From Chloroflexi bacterium UBA4730 (GTDB taxonomy: Bacteria; Chloroflexota; Limnocylindria; P2-11E), in the NCBI GenBank assembly GCA_002404155.1, contig DHJC01000016.1, forward strand, positions 1-64,000: 64,000 bases of DNA, given 5' to 3'. Below, in pieces: positions 45,736 through 54,622 of this stretch. The translations under genes and the position numbers were made by a program. The notes under the pieces were generated by a model that saw only the letters and a program-made list of their open reading frames with translations, was not told where the DNA came from and ran no database searches. Every line of letters begins with the position of its first letter. The stretch's first letter is position 1.

Positions 45736-46734
45736 ATGACCCGAGTACGCACCGACATCCAGGTCGACCTCGGCGCCCTATGGGTGGACGAAACTGCGCT
45801 CGGAAAGTCGCTCGAGGTTAAGCGCGAGGGGTACCGCGTCGTCATTCGTATTCCGCCCGCCCCGGCGACCGACCAGGTGGGCACCCCCACCTTCGACGGC
45901 AGTAAGGAAGCGCCGGAGGGTGCCCCGGCCAAGCGCGGACTTCGGCGGCTGACGTTCTCGGTCTACTGGGACGGCCCTGACCTGGGAGCCGACCCGGGCA
46001 ACCTCTACGCGGTTGGGCACTTCGTGATGAAGGCGCGCGAGGTAGTTAAGAAACTCGCGCGGGATCTCGTCGACTGGACCCGGGTCGCCAAGCACCAGGA
46101 ATGGCTTTCCGACCATGCCCAGGACCTGCCGTTCACGGATGCCGGAGGCGCGTGGAACGACGAAACCAACGAGCTGCTGCCGATCGTCGTCGGGCTCATG
46201 CCGCAGATGAGCGAGCGACCGGCTGGGTCGGAGATCGATGCAACGTTCATCGCCGAGCTCCCGGGATGGTTACAGCAGGAACCGCCGATTCCAGCACTCC
46301 TGCTTGCGGATGCGCTCTTCTTCGTTCGGCGCACCGGACCCGTGGAGCTTCAGCGCGCGGTGTTGCTCGCAGCCATCGCAACGGAGCTCAAGGTCAAAGA
46401 GATTCTGCGCTCGGCTCCTCCGAAGAAGGCGGCCCTTGTCGAGATCATCATCGGACGCGATGCGCCGGTCGCAGTCGCCGCGCTATTCGACAAGACGCTG
46501 TCAGCCGCAATCGGGCATTCCTTGCTCGACGAGCAGAAGGATCTCTTCAAGCGCGTCTGGCGACTCTTCGAGCTACGAAACCAGATCGCCCACTCGGGCG
46601 CGGTCCCTGATCTTGAGAGCGCTCGTGACCTGGTGAGGGCGGCGCGAGAGGCATCGGAGTGGCTCGACAGCATTAAGCCGGGGAACACGGCGTCACAGCT
46701 GCTCGACCAGTCGAAGAGCGGCGACCCAAGCTAG
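45736..46734 (+). CDS. HEPN-like protein
   Basis: From the ATG at 45736 the product is 332 residues. The C-terminal third is helical and ends with LFKRVWRLFELRNQIAHSGAV, in which R-N-x3-H is the RNase-type HEPN motif. The N-terminal part is mixed alpha/beta and unassigned. HEPN proteins of this type are frequent toxins or effectors in antiphage loci; which RNA it would cut, or whether it has a partner, cannot be seen here. Confidence 0.6.
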   Translation: MTRVRTDIQVDLGALWVDETALGKSLEVKREGYRVVIRIPPAPATDQVGTPTFDGSKEAPEGAPAKRGLRRLTFSVYWDGPDLGADPGNLYAVGHFVMKAREVVKKLARDLVDWTRVAKHQEWLSDHAQDLPFTDAGGAWNDETNELLPIVVGLMPQMSERPAGSEIDATFIAELPGWLQQEPPIPALLLADALFFVRRTGPVELQRAVLLAAIATELKVKEILRSAPPKKAALVEIIIGRDAPVAVAALFDKTLSAAIGHSLLDEQKDLFKRVWRLFELRNQIAHSGAVPDLESARDLVRAAREASEWLDSIKPGNTASQLLDQSKSGDPS

Positions 46735-46869
46735 AAGTCGACGCCGGCCAGGATCTCCCACTCGCCTCGGCACCATAAAGGAGAGTCTGGTGCCCGTCAC
46801 CTACGAGCTTCCCATCGGCCACGAAAGGGAAGTTTGAGCACCTAGTTAGGGGTTCGGGTAGCGTCGGTT

Positions 46870-47163
46870 CTAATCGAGCTGCGCGGCCATGTACGCCTCG
46901 ACGTATACGACCTCCAGATGATCTAAGAATTCCTGGCCAAACGCCTCAATTAGCTCCTCCTCCGAGATATCGATCCGACTGGGGGTGAGGTAGCAAAGCA
47001 CCCGGTAAATATCAAAATAGGCTTTGAACTCTTCCTCCCCCGCCTCCTTGGCCGCGGCGATGAGTTGCTCCTCGGTCACGTCAGCCAGCGAGGATGCCGG
47101 ACTGCGCTTATGCGCTTTCGTCGAAGGGATGATTTCGCGCCGCCTCGGACTAGCTCTGCCCAT
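46870..47163 (-). CDS. small acidic hypothetical protein
   Basis: The 97-residue protein has a basic N-terminal tail and an acidic helical body (EEQLIAAAKEAGEEEF; ISEEELIEAFGQEF). The coding character is clear but no family is recognised. The ATG at 47163 is preceded by an in-frame GTG. It is divergent from the small membrane-protein gene at 47204, with about 40 bp between them that include the CTAG site of repeat B. Confidence 0.5.
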   Translation of the reverse strand: MGRASPRRREIIPSTKAHKRSPASSLADVTEEQLIAAAKEAGEEEFKAYFDIYRVLCYLTPSRIDISEEELIEAFGQEFLDHLEVVYVEAYMAAQLD

Positions 47164-47203
47164 CACTCACTCCCTAGCTCGCCTGAGCATAGGAGGCCGC
47201 CCG

Positions 47204-47365
47204 ATGGGCTTGTTGTTCGCAGCGACGTGCGGCGAAGCTGTGCGCGGCGGGCGCGCCGGATATTTGAAATTAGTCGGCAGCCTGACTGTCTACACCGCCT
47301 GCGTCGTGGTGTTTTTCAGGCTCGTCGTTCTGGGGATCCGTCGCCTCAACCTCGGTCCGCTTTGA
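47204..47365 (+). CDS. 53-residue membrane protein of repeat B
   Basis: A perfect AGGAGG lies seven bases before the ATG at 47204. The product has 53 residues with one transmembrane segment (GSLTVYTACVVVFFRLVVLG). The 3' half of the gene is retained in repeat copy A (36043-36135), where the start is deleted. The strong ribosome-binding site and the repeat conservation make this a real small gene. Function unknown; a membrane-active peptide is conceivable. Confidence 0.55.
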   Translation: MGLLFAATCGEAVRGGRAGYLKLVGSLTVYTACVVVFFRLVVLGIRRLNLGPL

Positions 47366-47408
47366 CGGGCAGGATGAACCCATGATCGCGTTCAGGTCTC
47401 GTTGCTGC

Positions 47409-47507
47409 TTACTGCGCAATTGTTATGAATCGTCCGCGAGATAACCCGATTACTCCTTTCGTGCGGATCATCTCGATGTTCCCTTCGGGTTTCAGCGTGC
47501 GCGTCAT
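47409..47507 (-). CDS. 32-residue conserved small ORF of repeat B
   Basis: An ATG at 47507 follows GGGAGGGGAAGGA and opens a 32-codon frame. Its homologue in copy A keeps the reading frame and the core RTKGVIGLSRG while the flanking codons differ, which suggests selection on the peptide. In copy A the stop is deleted and the frame runs on. No family recognised. Confidence 0.4.
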   Translation of the reverse strand: MTRTLKPEGNIEMIRTKGVIGLSRGRFITIAQ

Positions 47508-47639
47508 TCCTTCCCCTCCCTAGCGCCGAAATTCCGGTTGGGAAAGCCGAAAAAGACGACGGTGCCGCCGGCTGCGTAGGGGGACGACCGTCGTTGCGCC
47601 AATTCGCTCATAAGACCGGGGCCCGGGCAGAATGACCGC

Positions 47640-47778
47640 GTGGACGAGGTACCGCTGCTCGGAGGGAACTTCAGCGCGACCGTCAGGATCGGGGACACCG
47701 TTCACCGTCGGGCAGGTCCATGGACAGCTGCGGTGCACGCGCTCCTAACCCACCTCCGACAGGTTGGCTTCGGCGCCC
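47640..47778 (+). pseudogene. truncated copy of the APH-like kinase gene
   Basis: Starting with GTGGACGAGGT the segment encodes 45 codons nearly identical to the N-terminus of the kinase at 44687 (GGNFSATVRIGDTVHRRAG is shared), and the upstream 60 bp are also similar. The similarity stops near 47778, where unrelated coding sequence begins. Catalytic residues are absent. Confidence 0.7.
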
Positions 47779-48139
47779 GGACGTACCGGCCGATGAAGTC
47801 CGATGGCGATTCCGGCGGCTGATGTGGCCAAAGCGTCCGCACCTCATCTTTGGGGCAGCACCGCGTTTCAACGAGGTTGTCCGCGAAGCGTTCGAGTCCT
47901 TTATCCGCCTTCGGCACCAGCAGCATCTCGAGCTCACGCCGAAGCGCGCTGACCTTTTGACCGTCGGCATCCTGCTCACGCCGCGGCACGATGGCTTTCG
48001 GCCTTGGGACACGACCCTCGCAGCGACCACCGGGCAGCAGGAATTCGAACCCGATCTGAGGTCGGCCCTCGAGGAGCTGTGGGGACCGTTCGGCACGCGC
48101 ATCCAGCCCGGCGTCGGGCCTTATTCAGACCCGGACTGA
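47772..48139 (+). pseudogene. 5'-truncated hypothetical gene joined to the kinase fragment
   Basis: An open frame enters from the kinase junction and encodes about 120 residues with coding character (PDVPADEVRWRFRRLMW, then AAPRFNEVVREAFESF). An internal ATG at 47822 would give 105 residues. It probably lost its 5' end when the kinase fragment was joined to it. No family recognised. Confidence 0.4.
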
Positions 48140-48236
48140 ACGCGGTCGCGACAACACGCAGACGAGGGCCCGAGAGGGCGCATTGCTCTAGCGTTAATGG
48201 GCCGGGACGGGTCCCGGCGTGGGGAGCGTATCGACC

Positions 48237-51200
48237 ATGGCGGCGCCGAAACCGACCTACTGCACGCGAAGCGACATCCTTCAATGGGCGCGCACCACTT
48301 CGGGACAGAGGAATCTGCCAGGCCTCATCCGGCGGCTGATCCACGAGACCGGGAAGGGCGTCGTGAAGCTCGGCTTTCCCACAGAGGAGGGCGTGCAGAG
48401 CGGGGGCTGGGACGGCACGGTGCAAGCCACGCAGGCCACCGCGCACGTTCCAGCGGGCTGGTCCGTCTGGGAGCTCTCGGTGGAGCATTCGATCACCAAG
48501 AAGGCCGAGGACGACTTCACCAAGCGGACAACGAAGAACGGCTCGCCTGCAGTGGGCCCCGATGGCACGCCGATAGCCAACTGCACGTACGTCCAGGTGC
48601 TGCTCGCCCCGTGGCGCAAGAGCGACGAATGGACGACGAGCAAGAACGAGCTCAAGGCCTGGGGCGACGTGCGAGGGTACAACGTCGACACCATCTACGA
48701 CTGGGTCGAGCAGGCCCCGGTCACGCACGCGTGGTTGTCCGAGCTCATGGGGCTCACGCCGTACGGCGTGCAACCGATCGAGAGCTGGTGGCGGGACTGG
48801 TCAGAGACCACCAACCCGACGTTTCCCCGCGCTGCGATCCTCGCCGGTCGAGAGAAGCAGATGGACGACCTGCTCGCGAAACTCGCAGGGCCGGCGGGCA
48901 TCATCACGATCAACGCCGGCAGTGAGGAAGAGGCCCTCGCGTTCATCGCGGCCGTCGTCGAGGAAGATGCCAAGAGCGGAGATGCCTCCCTGCGTTCCCG
49001 CACGGCACTTGTCGACGATGTCGCGGCGTGGCGCCGGCTCGCGCCACGTGCGTCGCCGCTTGTACTTGTGCCCCGCAAGGAGGTCGTCTCCGAGAACCTG
49101 GCCGGTGGCCACCACGTCTTGATGGTGACCACGGGCCCCATGCCGAGCGACATCCAGCTGCCGCCGATCGACGCGAACTTGGCCATGGCCGCGCTCACGA
49201 AGGCCGGCATGGCAGACGAGAAAGCGATGGCGACGGCGCGCATCGCGCGTCAGAGCCTGCTCACGGCGCGGCGTGGAATCGCAAAGAAGGCCGAACTCCA
49301 AGCCCCTCCGTGGGCGAAGGCGCCCTCGAAGCTCGAGCGGCGGATCTTCCTCGTCGGACGATGGGACAGCGCCAATGTCAACGACATGGAGCTGCTTTCC
49401 GAATTCACCCTGATCGCCCGCTCGGATATCGGTGAGAAGGTCGAGACGCTCGCGCGTGATGCGGACCCGCTCGTGAGTCGGACTGGATCGATCTGCAGCC
49501 TGCTCTCGCCGACCGACGCGTTCAACTTTCTGGGTGGTCGGATCACCGCGGACGATATCGACGCGTTCCGGTCGGCCTGTATGACTGTCTTTGGTGCGAC
49601 CGATCCGAAGTTCGAGTTACCGCCAAAAGATTGGTGGCTGGCCGGCGTGAAGGGCAAGGTCGCGCCGTACTCGGACGAACTCCGCATCGGATTGGCGACC
49701 ACGCTCGCACTGCTGGGTGCGCGCGGAGATCAGCAGCTGCCAGGAAGAACGACAACAGCACGGAGCGAGGCAGAAGGCATCGTTCGCGACGTGCTCGCGG
49801 CCGCGAACGCGGACACGACGGGGCGGCTCTGGATGTCGCTCGACCCAGTGCTCCCGCTCCTAGCGGAGGCGGCACCGGACGTGTTCTTGCGCGCGGTGCG
49901 TGAAGGCGCGAAGGGCGACGCGCCGGTGCTGCGCAACGTCTTCGTCGATCAGACCGACGACCTCAGCTCACCGTCTGCCCACACCGGGCTGCTGTGGGCC
50001 CTCGAGGTCTGCGCGTGGGCACCCGAGTACCTGGGCCTCAGCGCCGAGCTCTTGGCTCGCCTGAGCGATATCGACCCAGGCGGCAGGATGGGCAACCGCC
50101 CTTTCGCGAGCCTCGTCAACATCTTCATGCCGTGGTACCCGCAGACCTCAGTCGACGCCACCAGGCGTCTCGCTGCCCTCGACGGCCTACGTACGCGGCA
50201 TCCGTCCCGGGCCCTGCGACTCCTGCGCGCGCTCATTCCGCGCCGCGGCAGCTCGGTCATGCCCAACCAAGCCCCGCGCTTCCGCACCTGGAAGATCGGC
50301 GAACCGAGCGGTGGAAGCAACCTCCCGGAGCACATAGAGGAGATCGCCCGTCGTCTCTTCGAACAGTCGGGCCGCGAAGTTTCCGCGTGGGTCTCCGTGA
50401 TCGAGAAGATTCCCGACCTGCCACCGGCGGCGCGGAAGGCCGCCATCGATCGCCTGCAGGAGCTCTCGGCCGACGATGCATTGACGCCAGAAGATCGCAC
50501 GGCGCTGTGGACGGCCCTGAACAAGTTGATCGGTCATCACCGGGGCTTTCCCGAGACGGCCTGGGCGATGCGCGATGCCGATCTTCGTCCGCTCGAGGCC
50601 GTGCGTGGACAACTCGCGTCCCCAGATCCGGCCGCTCGCTACCGGCCGCTGTTCGATGAGTACAACCCTTCGATCGACGGTCCGAAGCGCACGGTGGACG
50701 GCGGCTTCGACGAGTATGAGCGCGCGCTGCTGAAGGCGCGCGCCGACGCGACCGCCGAGATTCATCGGTCGCAGGGCCTCACCGGCCTTATGTCGTTCGC
50801 GAATGTGGTGAAGATTCCAGGTCTCATCGGATTAGGAATCGTGACGGCCGGCCTCCGCGTCGATGAGGCGCAGGTGATCGCGCTACTCGACCAGCCCGAG
50901 GGCGGGAGGGAGACGATGGCGCGGATCTACGCGCTGGAAACAACGCGCAGCGAGGGCTGGCCGTGGTTGGAACGCGCGCTCGCCATCCCCGGCCTCACCG
51001 CACGGCAGAAGGCGCGGCTCCTTCTGGTGAGCGACGACATTCCGCGTGCGTGGGAAGAAGCGAAGGAGCTTGGTGACGACGTGTGGAACGGCTACTGGAG
51101 CGAGTTCGTGATCTACGGTCGCGGGCCGGACTTCGCGCACTCGCTCCTCGTGTCACGCGAACTGCTGCGCGTCGGACGCACTCGCGCAACGATCGAGATG

Positions 51201-52100
51201 GTGATGATGTACCGGCGCGGGACCGACCCGGCAGACTCGAACGATCGCGCCGGCCTCATGGCTGACGCCCTCGAGCGCGTGGTTCGCGGCGACGGCGCCG
51301 ACCTCGGTGGCGGGAGCAACCTCGGTCAACTCGACTTCGACGGCATCTTCGACCTCCTCGCGAAGTCCGACATCGAGCGTCCGCGCCTCGCGCGCCTCGA
51401 GTTCTTGTACCTGCCGTATCTCGAGTATCGACAAGGGCCGAAGGTCCTCCACCAGATGCTCGCCGAGGACCCTGCCCTGTTCGTCGACTTCATGAAGCTG
51501 TGCTTCAAGCCGACGCAGCAGTCAGACGATGCCGAGGCCGCAGAAGCGAGCGCGACGAAGGTGACCGACGATCCGGAGGCCTCGACGCGGACGCCGCAGG
51601 ACGAGCGTCGTGCTGAGAACGCGTATCGCGTGCTCCGCGGATGGAATGTCGTTCCGGGGCGGCGTGAGGACGGAACCCTCGACGAGGCAGCGCTCAGGGC
51701 GTGGGTCGGCACGGCACGCGCCCTGTTAAAGGAGGCGAAGAGGGTCGAGATCGGGGACGAGCAGATCGGCCGAATTCTGGCCTACGCCCCGCCGGACGCG
51801 GAGGGCATGTCACCCCCCAAGGGCGTACGTGACCTGTTCGAGGAACTGCAGAACGACAATCTCGAGGGCGGATTCGAGGCCGAGATGTTCAACCAGGGAG
51901 GCATCACGTCGCGCGCGCCAGACACCGGCGGTGACCCCGAGCGCACGGTAGCGAAAGACTTGCGCGCGCGTGCTGAGCCATTCAACGAGCAGTGGCCGAG
52001 AGCCGCGGCGATTCTCCGCAGGCTCGCTGACAGCTATGAGAGCCTGGCAACCTTCAACGACCAACAAGCGGAGCGATTCCGGAAAGGCATCTTCAACTAG
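48237..52100 (+). CDS. 1287-residue protein with nuclease-like N-terminus and helical repeats (candidate defence protein)
   Basis: From the ATG at 48237 (GGGAG about ten bases upstream) the product has 1287 residues. The first 160 residues resemble the PD-(D/E)XK-like N-terminal modules of some antiphage proteins: GGWDGTVQ (Asp near 59), WSVWELSVEHSITKKAEDDF and a SELKAW-like KNELKAWGDV. Where a STAND P-loop would be expected (near residues 200-225, GIITINAGSEEEALAF) the glycine-lysine loop is absent. The rest is helical and repeat-like. I infer an effector-sensor architecture with a degenerate NTPase. Stand-alone, no overlapping partner. Confidence 0.55.
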   Translation: MAAPKPTYCTRSDILQWARTTSGQRNLPGLIRRLIHETGKGVVKLGFPTEEGVQSGGWDGTVQATQATAHVPAGWSVWELSVEHSITKKAEDDFTKRTTKNGSPAVGPDGTPIANCTYVQVLLAPWRKSDEWTTSKNELKAWGDVRGYNVDTIYDWVEQAPVTHAWLSELMGLTPYGVQPIESWWRDWSETTNPTFPRAAILAGREKQMDDLLAKLAGPAGIITINAGSEEEALAFIAAVVEEDAKSGDASLRSRTALVDDVAAWRRLAPRASPLVLVPRKEVVSENLAGGHHVLMVTTGPMPSDIQLPPIDANLAMAALTKAGMADEKAMATARIARQSLLTARRGIAKKAELQAPPWAKAPSKLERRIFLVGRWDSANVNDMELLSEFTLIARSDIGEKVETLARDADPLVSRTGSICSLLSPTDAFNFLGGRITADDIDAFRSACMTVFGATDPKFELPPKDWWLAGVKGKVAPYSDELRIGLATTLALLGARGDQQLPGRTTTARSEAEGIVRDVLAAANADTTGRLWMSLDPVLPLLAEAAPDVFLRAVREGAKGDAPVLRNVFVDQTDDLSSPSAHTGLLWALEVCAWAPEYLGLSAELLARLSDIDPGGRMGNRPFASLVNIFMPWYPQTSVDATRRLAALDGLRTRHPSRALRLLRALIPRRGSSVMPNQAPRFRTWKIGEPSGGSNLPEHIEEIARRLFEQSGREVSAWVSVIEKIPDLPPAARKAAIDRLQELSADDALTPEDRTALWTALNKLIGHHRGFPETAWAMRDADLRPLEAVRGQLASPDPAARYRPLFDEYNPSIDGPKRTVDGGFDEYERALLKARADATAEIHRSQGLTGLMSFANVVKIPGLIGLGIVTAGLRVDEAQVIALLDQPEGGRETMARIYALETTRSEGWPWLERALAIPGLTARQKARLLLVSDDIPRAWEEAKELGDDVWNGYWSEFVIYGRGPDFAHSLLVSRELLRVGRTRATIEMVMMYRRGTDPADSNDRAGLMADALERVVRGDGADLGGGSNLGQLDFDGIFDLLAKSDIERPRLARLEFLYLPYLEYRQGPKVLHQMLAEDPALFVDFMKLCFKPTQQSDDAEAAEASATKVTDDPEASTRTPQDERRAENAYRVLRGWNVVPGRREDGTLDEAALRAWVGTARALLKEAKRVEIGDEQIGRILAYAPPDAEGMSPPKGVRDLFEELQNDNLEGGFEAEMFNQGGITSRAPDTGGDPERTVAKDLRARAEPFNEQWPRAAAILRRLADSYESLATFNDQQAERFRKGIFN

Positions 52101-52306
52101 CGGCGGTCTGGCGGCTCGTCGTCCAGCAGTGCACCGGCGCGCCGCTCGTCGTCGTCGAAGACGCGCAGGTAGACCATCGACGATCGAAGGTCGCGATGGC
52201 CGGCGCGGAACTGGATGACCCGCAGGTTCGTGCCGCGTCGGAGCAGCTCGGTGAGGTGCGTGTGCCGGCCGCGGTGCGGCGTGAAGCGGCGCGATCGTGA
52301 GCGCAT
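52097..52306 (-). pseudogene. C-terminal remnant of a tyrosine recombinase
   Basis: About 65 residues remain, with the second catalytic box intact: FTPHRGRHTHLTELL (H-x-x-R), RAGHRDLRSS and the tyrosine in MVYLRVF. The N-terminal domain and the first catalytic arginine are missing. It abuts the 3' end of the 1287-residue protein gene and is overlapped by an RHH-like gene on the other strand, so an integration or deletion boundary probably lies here. Confidence 0.65.
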
Positions 52307-52553
52307 CGACGTGACGATGCCGCCGCCGGTGGCGGCGGGGCTGCGCGCCTACGCGCGGACGTGGCATATCTCGCTCTCGGTCGTCGTGGAGCTCGCATGC
52401 GCGGCCTACCTGGAGGAACGGGCCGGTCGCGTCGACCAGGCTCCCATCCGGCTGCGCTTCCGACAGCGTCGCGGCCCGTTGGCGAAAGTGGAGCGGCACA
52501 TCAGCGACGCGACGATCGCTGACCTTCGGGCGCGAGGCGGACGCCGTCTCTAG
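52281..52553 (+). CDS. ribbon-helix-helix-like small protein
   Basis: A GTG at 52281 gives 90 residues. The N-terminus has the RHH pattern (RERIDVTMPPPVAAGLRAYA, turn, SLSVVVELACAAYLEE), as in Arc/CopG-type DNA-binding proteins, then a basic tail. It is convergent with hipA (2 bp apart) and resembles in layout the RHH-like gene of the recombinase module at 24786. Possible autoregulator or antitoxin. Confidence 0.5.
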   Translation: MKRRDRERIDVTMPPPVAAGLRAYARTWHISLSVVVELACAAYLEERAGRVDQAPIRLRFRQRRGPLAKVERHISDATIADLRARGGRRL

Positions 52554-52555
52554 AT

Positions 52556-53848
52556 CTATTGACGAACGGCCTGGAGGACCTTCGAGCGCGACTGCACTAG
52601 CGCCGCGATCTTGTCCAGCGGGGCATCCGGCACGTTCCACGCAGCGGCCTCCGCTTGAGTGTCAGGGAGTGCCGCTTCAACACGCTGCGCGAGTTGCCCA
52701 AGGCGGTCGCTGTACAGACGAACCGACAGTCCTAGCTGTTCGAGCCACTTGCGCCAGTGGACCGCTTGGAGAGCATTCGCGTCAAACATCCCATTGATGG
52801 AGTTAGCCATCAGCGGATCGAGCTGTGAGTAGGCGTACGTCGACACGAGGTCATATGCCGGAGCCAACCGAACGCCGCCAGTTGCATAGAGCAGCGAATG
52901 ATTCTTCGCGTGCGCGTCGGCATTCCCAACGAGGTAGCTGAAGCCGACGCGATCAACGATCTCAGCTTGGTCAACAGGCACGTTAGATGACCAGTTCGCG
53001 AGGAGCTTCAGATAATCGGCCACTTTGGGGCCGCCATGCGCTTCGTATTTGGCGTCCGTGCGGAGGCCCAACGCCTGGCAGAAGTCCTCCTGATGCAGCC
53101 GCTGGATAGTGCCGTCGACCACGGTGCGGTCATACCGCTCGCTGTACAGAACGGTCTCACCTGCAACATCACGAACTTCGACATTGGTAGTAGTGAGGCC
53201 TGCCCGACGACCAAGGAGACTGCAGAAGGCTTCGTTCGCGACAAGTCCGGGATATGCCAGCCTGTCATCCCGGCGCCCGCGCCGCTCAGTAGAAGCCGGC
53301 TTGAGAATGTGGGTCGTCGGCTGCGTTCCACGCGGCAGACCGACATGCCCGTCCGCAGTACGGACGACAGCCATCTTGTCCTGTACTCCGGCCAGGCTGA
53401 TGCGAATGCCTTGCGCCGGATTTACCGCGAGAGGTCGCTCAGCGAGTCTGTCGATCTCACGCAAGAGTTCTTCGTCGGTGAGCCAAACGACTCCCTCTTC
53501 GCGCACCGCGACAAGGTCGGTCCCTTCCGGAACGATCGAAAGCGCGCCGGCATTGTCACGTCCGATTTCGCGGAGCATGCCAAACGTGTCGCTCGGGTCC
53601 AATCGCCGCTCGGCGGCGATACGGTCGCGGGCGCGACCTTCCGGCAGCAGTCCGTCGAAGAAGGGCAGCAGCTCCGCCGCGTTGTACGTTTCTGTCCGAG
53701 CGGGCAGTGACACGCTGAGGACCGGCGCGCCTGGCTCGCGGTCAACGATCGCTGCGCGGTACTTCACGGACAGCGTTCGGTCTTCCGCTCGATCCAGGTC
53801 AGCGACTACGTCGTCGCCGCGCACTACCCACAGCCGTTCAGCGGGCAT
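52556..53848 (-). CDS. hipA: HipA-type serine/threonine kinase toxin
   Basis: From the ATG at 53848 the 430-residue protein shows the HipA order: N-terminal subdomain with FDGLLPEGRARD, the Gly-rich ISLAGVQDKMAV loop, THILKP (ATP-binding lysine), catalytic GNADAHAKNHSLLY (Asp and Asn) and APAYDLVSTYAY (Mg-binding Asp). HipA kinases phosphorylate targets such as GltX and cause dormancy; HipB neutralises them. It overlaps hipB by 11 bp, typical of the operon. Confidence 0.9.
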   Translation of the reverse strand: MPAERLWVVRGDDVVADLDRAEDRTLSVKYRAAIVDREPGAPVLSVSLPARTETYNAAELLPFFDGLLPEGRARDRIAAERRLDPSDTFGMLREIGRDNAGALSIVPEGTDLVAVREEGVVWLTDEELLREIDRLAERPLAVNPAQGIRISLAGVQDKMAVVRTADGHVGLPRGTQPTTHILKPASTERRGRRDDRLAYPGLVANEAFCSLLGRRAGLTTTNVEVRDVAGETVLYSERYDRTVVDGTIQRLHQEDFCQALGLRTDAKYEAHGGPKVADYLKLLANWSSNVPVDQAEIVDRVGFSYLVGNADAHAKNHSLLYATGGVRLAPAYDLVSTYAYSQLDPLMANSINGMFDANALQAVHWRKWLEQLGLSVRLYSDRLGQLAQRVEAALPDTQAEAAAWNVPDAPLDKIAALVQSRSKVLQAVRQ

Positions 53849-54101
53849 CTTGCACCTCTCGCGTTTGGGGGCCTCGTGAGAGGACCGCCAAGTCGAGGGA
53901 CAGGATGTGGAGCAGCTTGAGGGCGGTTTCGACCTCAAACGTTCCTTCGCCGCGCTCGATCCTCTGCACAGCGGTGCGGCTCAGGTTGGCGTGCTCGGCA
54001 AGCTGCAGCTGGCTGAGGCCGCGGGCGCGCCGTTCCCTCTTGATCAGGGCGCTGAGCTGTTCGCTGGTGAAGATCTTCTGAGTGCTCACTAAAGAGAGCA
54101 T
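53838..54101 (-). CDS. hipB: HipB-type antitoxin and autorepressor
   Basis: The 87-residue protein is an XRE-family HTH: KRERRARGLSQLQLAEHANLS (helices 1-2), TAVQRIERGEGTFEV (recognition helix and turn), then ALKLLHILSLDL. It precedes hipA in the order antitoxin-toxin, overlaps it by 11 bp and should repress the operon through the boxes upstream. The chosen ATG at 54101 is followed by an alternative GTG four codons later. Confidence 0.85.
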   Translation of the reverse strand: MLSLVSTQKIFTSEQLSALIKRERRARGLSQLQLAEHANLSRTAVQRIERGEGTFEVETALKLLHILSLDLAVLSRGPQTREVQDAR

Positions 54102-54177
54102 ATCATGCTAAACAGCCAGAATGCACTCTCTAGAGAGCTATTCAGGCAAATCCTTCAAAAAGCTCACTTTAGCGTGC
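54084..54177 (-). promoter_or_regulatory. hipBA operator: three 16-bp boxes spaced 39 bp
   Basis: Related dyad-symmetric boxes lie at 54084-54099 (GCTCACTAAAGAGAGC), 54123-54138 (GCACTCTCTAGAGAGC) and 54162-54177 (GCTCACTTTAGCGTGC). Their starts are exactly 39 bp apart. The first overlaps the hipB start codon, and the middle box contains the perfect palindrome CTCTCTAGAGAG. The region is A/T-richer than the surroundings and should hold the hipBA promoter. Confidence 0.65.
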
Positions 54178-54217
54178 TTTCAGGCTGAGTTTCGCAAACA
54201 ACGTATTGCTCGCGAGT

Positions 54218-54622
54218 TCAAGTAGCGTCAAGACCATCCCGCTGGGCGGCCAGCCGGCCCTGGGCGTCGTACGTGTTGCGCACGCTGACGCGGCCGTCCG
54301 GATCGACGACGGAGGTGAGGTGGCGGGTGCTGCCGTCATAGCCATAGCGCCACGTGTGGAGATTCGGATCCTGCCCGAGCGCGTTGCCGATCTTGTCGAC
54401 AACGGTAACGAGCCGTCCGATAGCGTCGTATCCGTAGATGACGCGGCGGCCGATCGGATCCTGTATCTGGGTCAGCCGATTGGCGCCGTCGTAGCTGAGC
54501 GCCACCGCCCGGCCCACGGTGTCGGTGATCATGGCGAGGTTGCCGGCGACGTAGCTCAGGCCGATCTGATTGCCGGCCGGCTCGTTGAGCTGGGCCTGGT
54601 GGATCGGGATCACGGTGTTCAT
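54218..54622 (-). pseudogene. orphan Rhs/YD-repeat fragment
   Basis: About 134 codons of Rhs sequence, lacking both ends. It aligns with the YD-repeat part of the large Rhs protein at about 19.6-20.0 kb (shared strings include EPAGNQI, ITDTVGRAV-like, VTDKIGNA-like and the TYD-GR repeats). No Rhs core, toxin or signal peptide remains. The membrane-protein gene at 54615 starts at its edge. Confidence 0.75.

Larger units (their letters stand above)
47175..47537. repeat. repeat copy B (full-length)
   Basis: Full-length copy of the repeat, matching 36025-36284 apart from segments lost there. It starts right after CC of a CTAG that is occupied by an IS630 end in copy A, and carries two small genes in opposite orientation: a 53-residue membrane protein on the + strand and a 32-residue ORF on the minus strand. 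Beyond 47537 the sequence continues into a partial copy of the kinase gene region. Confidence 0.75.
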
